This document shows, one piece after another, positions 13,101 through 25,600 of a stretch of 64,000 nt of DNA. The notes under the pieces were generated by a model. The model was not told the origin of the DNA. It searched no databases and was given only the letters and a program-made list of their open reading frames with translations. Position numbers and translations under genes: made by a program. Source of the DNA: Cepaea nemoralis (Eukaryota > Mollusca > Gastropoda > Stylommatophora > Helicidae); the NCBI GenBank assembly GCA_014155875.1, contig JACEFZ010027050.1, positions 62,001-126,000 on the forward strand. The letters are read 5' to 3'. Positions within the stretch are counted from its first letter, which is position 1, and the number at the start of each line of letters is the position of its first letter.

Positions 13101-13835
13101 AAGTAACTCCACTTTACCGCCCTTGAATAACTATGTTATTTCTCAAGGCTGGACAAGCTTGGCACACTAAATTTCCAATTTCTAGCACGGTTTGTACAAG
13201 AAACTCTAATGCAGAGAAACTCAGCCCGTTAACTGATTATCAGGGGAAGAAACCGTGACACCGAGGAGGGAAGATTGTTACGCCCGACTTTGAAGGAGGA
13301 AAGCGCCAGTTGAATTTATATCATGGGACCATGATGTGTAACATTATTCCTTTCAAAGGAAGATATTGATGGATCAGTTAAGGATCTTATAAAGGATGGA
13401 GGAAAATCACGGAGACAAGCTTTGCTGTGGCCAGCTTATGCAAGACTTCACTACGGGTACATCCTCGGCTGAAAGGATTAAATCACGTGATGTGAATGGT
13501 GTAAAACAATTGCTGCCCAGAGGCGTAGAAGAATCCCGTTAATTGTGATCTTTCCCAGAGGGATAAAATTACAACCTCCTGACAATTACCGGATTTTTAC
13601 CAGGCTATTGCATGGAATCCCGGCCGAAGACCAGGTACAAGGACCTATCCAGAGTATCCTTGGATTATGGAAATGGGACGTCTTTATGCAGATGCAGGAC
13701 AACCCACTGCCACAAGGAATATTGGAAACCTTTAGGCAGATACAGAACGGAGAGTGCTTAGGCATTATTCTGGGATGTACGGCGTGCTGTGACAAAAGAT
13801 TTCTGGCAGAAACTTTTTTTTAAAGGGGGAAGCTC
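13101..13835 (+). pseudogene. Element B 3' internal region with one short frame
   Basis: Contains a 92-codon frame at 13545-13823 starting MIFPRGIKLQPPDNYRIF with no family that I recognise, followed by the polypurine tract at about 13818-13833. The place where protease, integrase and RT would lie is absent, so the element is at best a gag carrier. Confidence 0.4.
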
Positions 13836-15190
13836 TGTCATGAAATGCAGCCTTTACTTCCCAGAACAAATTTCGGTTCACTTTTGATTAACCATGTAGA
13901 GATATTACAGAACAAGGAATGAAATTCTCTATCACACAGAATGCTGGGGGAAGGAGAAACAGGCCCAGAATTGATAATAACACCACACAGTTATGCAGTG
14001 TTAAATGAACCGCGACTGTGAGTGGAAATTAAAACTGCCCAGGCCTGGCACAAGCAACCTGGAGCTATAAACATGCCAAGTCCAGCCATTCACACAGACT
14101 CAACAGAGTGTGAACAGACCTTGTAAAACTGATCCTAAACTTGACTAGAGGCTAGTAACTCCTGTAGACAGGTAGAAAGGCAGGGTGTTAGAAGGATAAT
14201 AAACCATTGGGACTGGATTTGGAAATTAGGTGTTGGGTGTCTGGCAGAGGCAATTAACACTGGGCCTGTGGACTTTGTACCAGACTAGAGGTGCAAGGTG
14301 TGAAATCACTGATAAGACTCAGGGGGCTAAAAATTGTCAGACTCACAGGTGTGAGGGCTAGTGTGCATGCAGAAAGATTTATGACTGACATGTTCGGAGA
14401 TAATGTGGCTGCCCTGTAGAAATGTGTGAAACAGATCTGATAAAGCAATTAGAACAGTACTGAAGGAATGTTAATTGTTTTGGGATACTAGTTAAATAGG
14501 CTGTTAGCTCTGGTCATGTTAGAAATGAAAACATCTCTGAACAGCTCTCACAAGGAGCACCTATGTTATAGATCTCAAGAACGAGTGACGACTAAGTAGT
14601 GTCAGGACTGACAGGAGTAGTCAGAATACCGGCAAGCTGTTTTTTTCTGTGTCTACTGGAGAGTGGGGATCTGGACCACAGATCCAGATAGATCAAGTAA
14701 CAAGTTACGTAATGTTTGTCATCAATATCAATGTGTATATGATTTCATCATCCTCATATTGACAACCATCATATGTCTAATTTTATGATTAGTAAATAAA
14801 TGTTGTAGTATTGTAACTCATAGTTCAGTCATTATATTTTTTTCCAATTGTGCATACGTGTTGGTGTGTACATTGGTGGGGGTTCACTTAGACACAAAGG
14901 AAGGGAGCAGTCAGGGAGAAAAACCTGTACTAAGATAGTCGTCAATACTCTTATATTTAGACTTAAAAATCTATCTTATCTAACCTTCACTTTCCCATTC
15001 CTTGGCGAATATTCAGCACAGTTCATTTAATTTTGTAACGAGCCACTTGGAGCTGTACGTTGGATATTCATGGGATTAATCTATAGTTCAGCCATATAGA
15101 TTTTGTCCCTAGTCAGTTTCTGACTATTTGGGGTTGCTCGCCAGTGAATAATACTTTCATCTAGCCGGTGGGGCACCCCGACTTCTGACA
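13836..15190 (+). repeat. Right LTR of element B
   Basis: 1355 bp, nearly identical to the left LTR, with scattered substitutions and short indels (for example an extra TTTTC near 14640). It is immediately preceded by the polypurine tract. The same AATAAA signal is present near 14797. Confidence 0.9.
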
Positions 15191-15620
15191 ATTACTAAGG
15201 GCTCGACAGTGGGATCTTTTGACAGGGATCTCTCGACAGCGGGATCTTTTGACAGGGATCTCTCGACAGCGGGATCTTTTGACAGGGATCTCTCGACAAG
15301 AAGATCTTTTGACAACGGGATTTCTAGACAACGGGGTCCTTTGACACTGGATTTCTCGACACGGGATTCATGATACAGGACGGTGATATCATATTAGTGA
15401 GGATCCAGCTAGGGTGAATGTGGATAGGAGTTAAGACACAAATCTTGCCTGTTCACACTTCACACGTCTGCATAGGTCTTTGGTCCTAAATTCTACTCTT
15501 CTCACTGGGTGATTGTGTTGTGTTGTGTGGTGTTAAATATATACATTTTAATTAGTGATTGTCTATATATTTGTTTTGGAGATAATTTGTACTCAACCTG
15601 CTGACTTACCTCTCTGAAAT
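15191..15620 (+). repeat. A2 leader with 30-bp tandem repeat
   Basis: Resumes the A2 leader after element B. 15211-15300 holds three nearly perfect 30-bp units of the type GGGATCTTTTGACAGGGATC plus ten more bases, and degenerate units continue to about 15370. Each unit is two related 14-16-bp halves. The A1 leader has only one or two half-units at the matching place. Confidence 0.8.
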
Positions 15621-16658
15621 ATGGCCACTCCTAAACTAACTACGGCAGAACTAAGGACAAAGGGGGAAGAAATGGGCTTGTCGCCTTCTGCACTAACAGA
15701 TTACATACAGGAGGTGCAGAGAGATCTTCGTCAAGCAGAAAGGGAAGATCGGAAGGCCGAGTTGGATTTGAGAAAGATGGAGTTAGAAACTAAGAGGGTA
15801 GAGGCTGAGCAAGCCACTAGAAGGCTGGAACTTGAAGCTGAGCAAGCAGCTAAGAATCTTGAAGCTGAGAAATCTGTTAAGAAACTGGAAGCTGAGCAAA
15901 CAGCTAGGAAACTTGAAGCTGAGTAAGCAGCTAGGAAACTTGAAGCTGAGCAAGCTGCTAAGAATCTTGAAGCGGAGCAAACTGCTAAGAGATAAGAAGC
16001 TGAACAAGAAGCTCAGAAAAGGGAGCACGAGTACCGAATGTGGGAGATCAAGCTGAATAGGCAATTTAGTGGGGAAACTGAGGGAACAGTGGGAGGTTCC
16101 TCTCCCCCTGGCTCAATCCCAGTAGGTGGGCATAGTTTCCATGCTATGAAGTTTCATTTGGCTGTCTATGAGGAAGACAAAGAGGAGATCGACCCATACT
16201 TACAACGCTTCGAGGCCATGTCGGTTGCTATGGGTCTGGATCGTGACAAATGGTGTCTTAAGCTGTCCCAGGGATTACGTGGGACAGGTTACGAGGTTTA
16301 TTCTCGCCTGCCACCAGGACACGAGAACAATTACTACGAATTGAAAACGGCTGTGCTGAAACGGTTCGAAGTTACATCACACATCTACCGGAAAAATTTT
16401 CGAGCAGTGAAACGAGAACCGGGAGAGTTGTTTGCCACCTACAGTCTGCGTCTGAAATCCTATCTCCATAAGTGGATGGATTTGGCTGGATTCGCGCATT
16501 ACTATGAGAGTCTGGAAGAGCTCATGGTTGTCGACCAGTTGCGAAAGCAAATGTCGAAACCTCTCAGGACATTCTTGGGAGAACAAGGGGCGGAACGTAT
16601 TGACATCATGACTAAATTGGCAGAACGGTTTGTCGAGGTACATGGGGAGGCGGGATAA
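15621..16658 (+). pseudogene. gag: A2 gag: coiled coil plus SCAN-like capsid
   Basis: Same protein as A1 gag, start MATPKLTTAEL. The coiled-coil part has one more ten-residue KLEAEQ-type unit than A1. Stops at 15924 (shared with A1) and near 15993 (private) cut the coiled coil. From 16038 the capsid is open for 206 codons: RFEAMSVAMGLDRDKW, GYEVYSRLPPGHENNY, REPGELFATYSLRLKSY and the SCAN-like helix end MVVDQLRKQMSKPLRTFL. It ends at TAA 16656, the shared stop between capsid and nucleocapsid. Confidence 0.85.
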
Positions 16659-17535
16659 AACCTTTCCACCAACATCAAAAGTCAGGAGAACCATGACCAG
16701 AAAAAAACCCAAAAATACAGGAACCAAGAAGAGGAAACCTTATGTAAAAACTTCAGAGGAGAGTTTAGAGAAGACGAAAGAGGGAGGTAAGAGCACTTCA
16801 AGCTCCACACCAAAACGACCGTGGTCGGAGAAGTGGTGTTCGATTTGTCAGTCACCCTCTCACAATACGAGGGAATGCAAATCGAAAGCTAAGAGCCCTC
16901 ACTTCGCGGCATGTAAAGTGGCTTCAAAGGAGGTTGTCACTGAAAATGCTGAAGTCAACAAGGAAGCTCACCACCAGGAGAGCTCACTAAAGTCCGGCAC
17001 TAGAAAATCTAGGGCAGGGAAATGGTGCAAACACTGCAGGTCGAACACGCACAATGCTATTGACTGCAGGGTTAAGTCAGGAGACTCTCATTTCGTCGTG
17101 TGCCCAGGGAAACATAAGGTGGAGCCCACCGAACAGGTCGAGGCCGAGGAAGAGACTCCAGACCAGGATAAACCACCTGTAGTGGAATTGATAGAGGTTA
17201 ACGGCCGACAAGTTGAGTGTCTATACGACACTGGACTGGACGGGGAGGCCGTGATCTCCGCGGATCTGGTACACCCAGAACAATTCACAGGTGAGACCAT
17301 GGAGATACAGCCTGCACAGAAGAGTGCTGTAGCCATGAAGTTGTCAATTGCCAAAGTGGAGATTCGGTCAAGATATGTTACCGGCACAATCAAGGCCGCT
17401 GTATTGACCGATCCCATTTTCCCGTCATCCTCGGTTGCCGGTATGTCTTTCTGGGAATGCCCAGGGAGCCAATCCATATGGGAGCAATACAGACTCGCTC
17501 TCAGACGAGAATGGATCAGGCAGAAGCAATTGTGA
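16630..17535 (+). pseudogene. pol: A2 nucleocapsid and protease
   Basis: Frame of 301 codons. Two CCHC knuckles (WCSICQSPSHNTREC, WCKHCRSNTHNAIDC) and the protease site YDTGLDGEA are intact. A one-base deletion in a C-run near 17422, shared with A3 but not A1, shifts the frame so that the protein ends in unrelated residues before integrase. The lesion pattern links A2 to A3 at this site and to A1 at others. Confidence 0.8.
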
Positions 17536-17616
17536 CTAACCCACTGCCGGGGGAGTTGCGAACTGCCTAGAGTGAGGATGCAACCTTACGTCCTTGCTAC
17601 AAGAAGCTAAAGGGAA

Positions 17617-18117
17617 GTGTTGATCCACAAAAACGGGGGGCAGTACTACATGAAGAATAGGATACTCTACAGGAGAGCCGGAAGGGGAGACAACCTACAC
17701 GGTCAGTTGGTGGTCCCAAAGGCCTACCGTTCCCAGATTCTTCATATGGGGCATACCATCTCATTTAGTGGGCATATGGGTATTGCCGCCACAATGCAGC
17801 GAATTTCCTGCCATTACTATTGGCCCGGTGTGACAGATGATGTGCGTCGGTATCTGAAGTTATGCCCTGAGTGCGAGAGGGTGGCACCGAAACACTGGAC
17901 AGCGCCGGTGGTCTTGGGTGAGATGCCCATCATGAACTCTCCTTTCGAGAGGGAAGACATCGATATCGTGGGTCCTCTTCCTAGGACTAAGAATAGGAAC
18001 ATGTACATCCTCACAATGGTGGATTGTTGTTCGATGTCGGGTGAAGCCATACCATTGCCAACCATTGACTCGAAACGAGTGGCAGGATGCACCGACGGAG
18101 GCCTTTACACTGATTAG
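17617..18117 (+). pseudogene. pol: A2 integrase zinc finger and core start
   Basis: Frame of 166 codons with the HHCC finger (HMGHTISFSGHMG through LCPECERV) and the first catalytic Asp region (DIDIVGPLPRTKNR). It stops after the same one-base insertion seen in A1 near 18085. The finger's second Cys pair is intact, but neighbouring residues differ from A1 and A3 (CPECER for CPECQR). Confidence 0.8.
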
Positions 18118-18701
18118 GCTTCCTTGATCAAATTCTGCCGGACAATGGGTCCCAGTTTTGTGGGAAACTAACGGAGGAGGTATTTAGAGTGTTCCACTCT
18201 AACCATATACATATCAGCCCTTACCACCCTCAAGGCAATGGACACGTATAGCGTTTCAACGGCACGTTGATGACAATACTCTGGAAACTGGCACAGGAAA
18301 AACCTGATAGGTGGGATGAATATATCCAAGCAGCACTTTTTGCCTATCGAGAAGTACCTCATGGCTCAACAGGACCACCACCTGCTACCCTGCTGTTTGG
18401 TCGTCCAATCAAGGGACCGTTGAAAGTCATGTTGAGGAGTTGGACTGAGGAGGGGACGTCAGAAGAAGTGATCTCCTCTTATAAATTGAAGGAACTGAAA
18501 GAAAAACTTCACAAGGGATGGACTCTGGCAAATCAAAACTTGAAAAAAGCCAGAAAAAGACATGCGGCTTATTACAACCGTAGGTCTAAAGACAGATCTC
18601 TAGAGGTGGGAGACAAAGTATTGTTGCTACTCCCAACGGGGACCAACAAACTGGAGATAGGTTGGCAAGGACCATTTTCCGTGGAAAGGGATGATATCTA
18701 G
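18118..18701 (+). pseudogene. pol: A2 integrase core end and C-terminal domain
   Basis: Second Asp region near 18145, then a TAG within the HxxR/E segment near 18249, and the helical C-terminal part from 18267 to the GPF module (GWQGPFSVERD). It ends at the same TAG overlapping the ATG of the RT frame as in A1 and A3. Confidence 0.75.
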
Positions 18702-20057
18702 AACTAACTATCAGATCCGAATCCGGGGCAAGTTGAAGATTTTCCATATCAATCTCCTGCGGAAGTACGCGACCCGGAGACAAAGCAGCCCATCTCATGG
18801 CAATGGCAGTTGCAGTGGAGACTGAAGTGGGAACCAACGAAGGCAGGGAATATCCCCTGGTACACCAGGAAACATACAAGGATGTGTAGGTGAACCCTGA
18901 TCTGACCTCCCAGGAGAGGGAAAAGATAACCCAGGTTCTCGAGTCTCATAAGGAGATACTGACTGATAAACCAGGACGAACGAGGATTGTGGAGTTCGAG
19001 ATGACCTTGACCACCCAAGAGCCTGTTCGCCAAAAGGTTTACCCAGTGCCATTCTCTAAAGAAACGGCCCTGGAGGAGGAAATGCAGAAACTGCTGGAGG
19101 ATGACGTGATTGCGCCATCCACATCCCCATACAATGCGGGGGTGGTTTTGTTACGCAAACCAAGTTGAGAACATCGGTTGTGTATAGACTATCGACTCTT
19201 GAACAGTCATACTCAATTTCAGGTGGAACCTTTGCCGAATCCAACTCAGTTATTCGCTAGGCTCCATAAGGCTAGGTACTTCTCAAAGGTGAATCTGGGT
19301 CGGGGGTATTATCAGATACCGGTCACACCAGAGGTTCGACCCCTGCTGGCTTTCAGTACACCCAGTGGACACTACGAATTCAAGGTCATGCCCTTTGGAC
19401 TCAGCAATGCACCTAGTGTGTTTACTCGCATGATGAGGACCTTATTAGATCGCTTACAGGATCCGTCCATTATCTCATTCATGGATGATATTCTGATTTC
19501 CAGTGACAGCTTGGATGACCATTTGCAATCCTTGGAAAGAGTTTTCAATAGGCCCAGGGAAGCAGGGCTTACCGCTCGCCCAACCAAGTGCATGATTGGT
19601 TACCAGACTCTGGAATTTCTGGGTCACACCATCACTCCAGGACAAATTGTCCCAGAGGAGAAGAACCTAGAAAAGATCAGACATGCTCCAAGGCCGAAAA
19701 CGAAGAAGGGTGTGAGATCCTTCCTCTCGTTGTGTGGGTTTTACCACAAATTTATCCCGCATTTCACTGAACTGGGAGCTCCATTAACGGAAACCTTAAA
19801 AAAGGGATCCCCGGACCAAATCGTTTGGACACCGGAGTGCGAGAGAGCCTACAGTCAGTTGAAGGAGGCCTTGGTCAGAAAACCTGTGTTACAGCTCCCT
19901 GATCTTTCCAAACCATTTGTATTGAGAACGGATGCGAGTGGGATTGGAATTGGGGCAGCCTTGTTACAGGAAAGGAAAGACGATGCTTCGGTTTTTGAAC
20001 CTGTGGCATACACAAGCAAGAAACTTCTCCAGGCTGAGAGGAATTATTCGACCGTCA

Positions 20058-20062
<5 letters not shown>
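18702..20062 (+). pseudogene. pol: A2 reverse transcriptase and RNase H N-terminus
   Basis: RT is nearly complete. Frame 18890-19168 covers the linker and first fingers; a single TGA at 19166 interrupts the KPSGEHR motif; frame 19178-20062 (294 codons) carries CIDYRLLNSH, PFGLSNAPSVFTRMM, FMDDILISSD (catalytic Asp pair), the thumb and RNase H start [16 protein letters not shown]. Apart from that TGA the polymerase is readable, better preserved than in A1. RNase H ends at the TGA before the GA repeat. Confidence 0.88.

Positions 20063-20145
<83 letters not shown>
20061..20145 (+). repeat. (GA)n microsatellite inside A2 RNase H
   Basis: About 42 GA units at exactly the site of the A1 and A3 repeats, after codons for NYSTV and a shared TGA. 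Confidence 0.95.
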
Positions 20146-20150
<5 letters not shown>

Positions 20151-20376
20151 CTCTCGTATGGGCCGTGCAGAAATTCCAGCCCTAGTTGTATGAAGTTCAG
20201 TTTCGGGTCCAGTCGGATCATCAGCTCCTGATGTTCCTGGCTACTTCTCAGAAGCTCAACGCCCGTTTGATGCGGTGGTCGTTGCTACTTTAACCCTACT
20301 ATTTCACAGTGGAGTATATAACTGGGAAGGAAAATGTTGGAGCGGATTTTCTGTCCAGACACCAGCTCATTAAGAA
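20146..20376 (+). pseudogene. pol: A2 RNase H C-terminal part
   Basis: [14 protein letters not shown] start, [11 protein letters not shown] and ITGKENVGADFLSRHQ motifs, with the same internal TAA as A1 and A3. The polypurine-rich tail and LTR follow at 20451. Confidence 0.75.
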
Positions 20377-20450
20377 GAGGAATAAATCATCTAGATCGAG
20401 CTTACAGTGGGAAAAGAATGAGATGGACTACTCTCTTAAGAGGGGGCCTA

Positions 20451-21385
20451 TGTCGCGGAACAACTGTAAGGAACGATAAGATTATAACATAACAGAGACA
20501 ATTGTGTTCACGGCTGCAATTGTTTGTTACCAGTGGGGAAACACTCACGTCGGATCAAAGGAAACTACAAGTCTTTGAGAGTTCCCTAGGAAACAAGAAA
20601 TTGTCGGCATGTTATTTGCCCGAATCGCAAGATGAAAGGAAAGACGGGTGCGTTAGTTGTAAGAAGAGAGACAACTAAGGGACGGATTGTCTGCCCCTGG
20701 GGACACCTGGTGTTTACATCGAATGACGTCACTAGGACAATCCCCGACTGTATGAAACACAGAATTTGTTACCGCCAGTGTGAAGAATGTGATTTAACTA
20801 GACTGTCGTGTTAGCTTGCTCGGTTCTAATATTGAAAAGAATCTCGTGTGTTCGGTATCAATTAACGTTGAGGAACATGTGCCTTTCATGGCAAAGCGTA
20901 GATTCAATTCAGGTTTGAGCTAGGATTTCATAAGGTTCCCTCAGGTTCTCAAGAAAACCAATTGAAACATCACAACTTTCAGATCATGGATAAACTAGTG
21001 CAGGAAGATGTATTCAGTGGCCTTTGCACTGGGCCTATAATAGAAAGGGTCTGAAGAAACAGGGCTCTGTTGAGCCGATACATATAAGTATCCGACAGGA
21101 TGACTTATTAACGATAGTGATTGTTGTTTTCACACCACATGTGAACAGAACGATAATGATTGTATTTTCACACCACATGTGAACAGAACAATAGTAGTTG
21201 TTTTCGACACCACATGCGAACAGAACTATATTATTTGTTTTTCCACATCACATGGGAAAAGAGCAATAGGGAGTATTTAGGAAATTAGTATATTCCTATG
21301 AGACTATGTACAATAACTGTGTACGGGTGAAAACTTGTGGAAATCTTTTAGAAGGGAATAATGTTACTTCATGGGACAGTGTTCC
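20451..21385 (+). repeat. LTR of element A, copy 3, truncated
   Basis: First about 935 bp of LTR-A (TGTCGCGGAAC to GGACAGTGTTCC), including the E-box array at 21109-21270, then joined directly to coding sequence of the zinc-knuckle region. The remaining LTR, leader and most of gag of A3 are deleted. A short shared CAGGG at the joint is compatible with microhomology-mediated deletion. Confidence 0.85.
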
Positions 21386-21906
21386 CAGGGAAATGGTGCA
21401 AACACTGCAAGTCGAACACGCACAATGCTATTGACTGCAGGGTTAAGTCAGGAGACTCTCATTTCGATGTGTGCCCAGGGAAACATAAGGTGGATCCCAC
21501 CGAACAGGTCGAGGCCGAGGAAGAGACTCCAGACCAGGATAAACCACCTGTAGTGAAATTGATAGAGGTTAACGGCCGACAAGTTGAGTGTCTATACGAC
21601 ACTGGACTGGACGGGGAGGCCGTGATCTCCGCGGATCTGGTACACCCAGAACAATTCACAGGTGAGACCATGGAGATACAGCCTGCACAGAAGAGTGCTG
21701 TAGCCATGAAGTTGCCAATTGCCAAAGTGGAGATTCGGTCAAGATATGTTACCGGCACAATCAAGGCCGCTGTATTGACCGATCCCATTTTCCCGTCATC
21801 CTCAGTTGGCGGTATGTCTTTCTGGGAATGCCCAGGGAGCCAATCCTTATGGGAGCAATACAGACTCGCTCTCAGACGAGAATGGATCAGACAGAAGCAA
21901 TTGTGA
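21386..21906 (+). pseudogene. pol: A3 second zinc knuckle and protease
   Basis: Begins at the deletion joint inside the second CCHC knuckle (KWCKHCKSNTHNAIDC) and includes the protease site YDTGLDGEA. It shares with A2 the one-base deletion near 21793 that ends the frame. The apparent ATG at 21361 lies in LTR sequence and is accidental. Confidence 0.8.
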
Positions 21907-22642
21907 CTAACCCACTGTCGGGGGAGTTGCGAACTGCCCAGAGTGAGGATGCAACCTTACGTCCTTACTACAAGAAGCTGCAGAGAAGTGTTGATCCACC
22001 AAAACGGGGGCAGTACTACATGAAGAATAGGATACTCTAAAGGAGAGCCGGAAGGGGAGACAACCTACACGGTCAGTTGGTGGTCCCGAAGGCCTACCGT
22101 TCCCAGATTCTTCATATGGGGCATACCATCTCATTTAGTGGGCATATGGGTATTGCCGCCACGATGCAGCGAATTTCCTGCCATTACTATTGGCCGGGTG
22201 TGACAGGTGATGTGCGTCGGTATGTGAAGTCATGCCCTGAGTGCCAGAGGGTGGCACTGAAACACTGGACAGCACCGGTGGTCTTGGGTGAGATGCCCAT
22301 TATGAACTCTCCTTTCGAGAGGATAGACATCGATATCGTGGGTCCTATTCCTAGGACTAAGAAGAGGAACATGTACATCCTCACAACGGTGGATTGTTGT
22401 TCGATGTCGGGTGAAGCCATACCATTGCCAACCATTGACTCGAAACGAGTGGCGGATGCACCGATGGAGGCCTTTACAAGATTAGGCTTCACTGATCAAA
22501 TTCTGACGGACAATGGGTCCGAGTTTTGTGGGAAACTAACGGAGGAGGTATTTAGAGTGTTCCACTCTAACCATATACATACCAACCCTTACCACACTCA
22601 AGGCAATGGACACGTAGAGCGTTTCAACGGCACGTTGATGAC
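21907..22642 (+). pseudogene. pol: A3 integrase finger and DDE core, best copy
   Basis: Frame 22077-22642 is open through the HHCC finger (HMGHTISFSGHMG, SCPECQR), the first Asp (DIDIVGPIPR), the second (ILTDNGSEFCG, about 22499) and the Glu (HVERFNGTL, about 22612). A3 lacks the one-base insertion that breaks A1 and A2, so this copy shows the full catalytic triad. A TAA at 22038 interrupts the stretch between protease and finger. The LARD-like element is inserted right after the catalytic Glu, at target ATGAC. Confidence 0.88.
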
Positions 22643-25600
22643 TGTGGGATGTGGATTTTAATTCCTGAGAATATTGTTAAGATGTCTAGGGTTTTTTATT
22701 GATTCTCTGGTCACTGGTTAGAAGGCAGGGTGATCAGGGATATTTACCACAAATCCCAGGAGAAAAGAGTTCAATCCTTGAAACAATGGCATCTGTGTGT
22801 AGGTTTCCCTTCCCACGTCATCACCCTTTAAATTCACTATAGTGCTAGAAGGATATTGATTGCTCACAACATATAAGCAACCACTTGTTGGACACCACAT
22901 TTACTTGATGTACACAACACTTTTGGACAAACAGTTCAGGTATTAACTCAAGATCTGCAGTTACATATATAGGTGTAATAAACACTATGCATTTTCAGAC
23001 AGGCATGGGATTCATTGCATTATTACAATATAGTACCCAGTGACAACAAAAAACCAACAATGTTATTACAAACAACATAACAACCACAAATTGGGTCTAC
23101 TTTCATTTACCCTCATTATTAAGGCAAATAAAGACTAAATAGAACCCAACATATCAACATTGGTTTCTGACACCTTTTACCCGGCTCGGTGTCAGTGTGA
23201 ATTGAGGCCTGGGTTGGTCATACCTTCAAGAGATGCATCTTGAGTCTTGGACTAAGGGTCTTCCCTATATCACCATATCCGATGAAAAGGATGCCTACCT
23301 TTCAGCTTCTCGGCTTATAATCCGAATCTCAATTTTGTTCCCACAGATTTTTCACCCACTTAGTCATCAGTCTATAACCTATTCCACCGTTATTGGCATT
23401 TAGGCTGACATGGGACCAGCACAGAGTTCTGACTCAGTATTTACTTTCAGTGTAGACATACAATTCTGCTTGTTATTCAATTGGTTCATCTGGAATTAAT
23501 TCCAGGATTCTGCTGCAGGCATGGAACTGAAGAATATTGACTTCACCACATATCCAGGGTTGCAGGCCATCAGGTGATTCCTGTGGTTGCAGGCGTAGAG
23601 GCATTTACTCATCTAACTGCTTTCATATGGTCTTTTTTATGTGTTCAGGTTTTGGAACCTTGAGGTAATCTGGTGTTGTTAGGGTTCAGAGGTTCTGAAG
23701 TTGCTTGTATTGGCTTATAAAGTTGTTTCAGTGTCTCTTCCCATTTTGAGTTGGTGTTCATAGCTAGAACTTGGGGTTGCATGGCTGGAACCTTATGTTT
23801 GACTGTTGCAGCTGTGAGATGTTCTTTCGAAGACTTATCCATTGTGGATATTAACTTGGTAATCCAACCAACAGTTGAAGGTTACTCACTGTTGTTAGTT
23901 TTAGTAACTTGAAGAAGGATTGTCCCAGTTTCACTGACTTGGTTGAATGATGAGGCCATAGGTGATACTTCTCAGAAGTAACGCAAACGATACACTGTTG
24001 TCAGTACTCTGATGATCTTCATCTTTGTAGATTATTAGATCTTGAAGTCCATCCTGGATATTCCTACTAAAATAGGACTTAATCACTCACCCAGTCAGTT
24101 GTCTTCGAATTTATCTGTTGCTCGCTATGGATCTATTGAGCGCAGCAGTCCATGGGTATTTCTAGATGCAGACTATGGTTAGGACATTCACTTTCTGGCT
24201 GTTGACCCAGGATCCAGGTTTAGTGATATAGTCCCACCACATTCAACCACCACCTGCTTCTCTTCTATAGAAAAGGGATGACAAGAATACAACACGAGCA
24301 TTAACTTACTGTGTTATGGTAAAAGGTTTACAACACAATTACAAACACAAATACAAAACAACAAGGGGAGAAGGGGAAAGGAGTGGGTGTCCACGTTCCA
24401 CTGTCCCTCATTGCTGAGTAGAGCCATTCTGACTCTTAATAGTGAGTAAGGTATTTTCTCACTTTATTTTATGTTCTGTAGTTACTGGGACTATTAGATG
24501 AGTGAAGTCATTCTGTCCATCCAATATGTTGATATTGTCTCTCTCCTTACTTGAAGAGAAGAGCCTATACAGAATCTCTGTGGTTTCTAATGCCGCGTCT
24601 TCCTTTCGGCACTATAATCATCATTAGGTCAAGACTATTCAACATTGGCTTCTTAAGTACTGACGTACACATGGATTCTTACATCAACATCCTCTAATCC
24701 CAAGGTGCAACATTAAAATGTATATTCCCACAGGAAAAAGTAACAATCAGAACAGAGAAAATTCTCATACCAGAAAAAAAAACATACATGTACATTTCTC
24801 TGATATTAAGTACATGATAATCATACATAATAATTTAATCATACAATTTAATGCCGGAGCCAATGGTTTTGAATTTTCTTCAGGGGTTAATCCATAACTA
24901 AAACATATATTGTTTTCCCCACTGCGTACCGCAGATGAGGATAGTAGCCGCTGTGATATATTTTGTCAATGACTGCTATTATTCGGAGGGTATTTATTAG
25001 AATAACTTATGCCGCATGGTCCAGTATTCTGAATATTGCAAGCAATTTATTCACATCAATCTTCGCTTCTGTTTCTACTACGGTGAGGCGATGGGGATTG
25101 AATCCTATCCGAACATGCATTTACATCACGCGTTTACTTTAATTGTTCATGAATTTATATTCTCAAACATGGCATTCTCCTAACACTATTTTATGAAATG
25201 ATTATATGTTCTTCACTACTATGGAGTGGTTATTAATCTGTTAGCAAAAGGATGGTACTAACATTTAGCACTATATTTCCAAGTTACAGATTATGATGTG
25301 GCAAAATATTTTACCCCTGACTAAGTAAGAGTCAGGAATATGCGTAATCATTTGTATGTCCCCGCATGGATAAAACAAGTTCAGAGACATCCTTACCAGT
25401 GAATTTACACTACATAGGATATTTGAAAATGGCAGACACCAGTTCTCTACTTGTGAAGTATGAAATCAAGAGTCTGCTCCTACATTGAGAAAATGTTTCT
25501 TTAAAGTCCAATCTCTACAGTACATAGATTATTTGCAGATTTCTAAGCATCGATATTGAGATATATTTCACAATGCATGGAAGTTTTTATTCATATGAAT

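Larger units (their letters stand above)
9700..15190 (+). mobile_element. Element B: LTR element with gag-like frames only
   Basis: Two LTRs of about 1.35 kb (9700-11040 and 13836-15190) beginning TGTCATG and ending TTCTGACA enclose a 2.8-kb internal part with four short frames and no protease, integrase or RT motif. A run of T then purines (AAAGGGGGAAGC, 13823-13833) is the polypurine tract and sets the plus orientation. Flanks ATTTC (9695-9699) and ATTAC (15191-15195) match at four of five bases, an imperfect target duplication. It sits in the leader of A2 and must rely on pol proteins from another element. Confidence 0.85.
8175..21385 (+). mobile_element. Gypsy-family element A2, split by element B
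   Basis: Second unit of the tandem array: LTR 8175-9675, leader interrupted by B (9700-15190), gag from 15621, protease-integrase 16630-18701, RT-RNase H 18890-20376, and a truncated right LTR 20451-21385. Same integrase-before-RT order as A1. It shares most disabling lesions with A1. The right LTR is joined inside itself to the zinc-knuckle region of A3, a deletion junction at about 21385. Confidence 0.85.

Noticed and set aside
20451..21385. Independent solo LTR
   Set aside because: It is continuous on its left with the A2 internal domain and on its right with A3 coding sequence, so it is a truncated internal LTR of the array.
23645..23842. 65-codon minus-strand frame in the LARD-like LTR
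   Set aside because: The matching stretch of the other LTR is interrupted by element E and there is no domain; the LTRs look non-coding.
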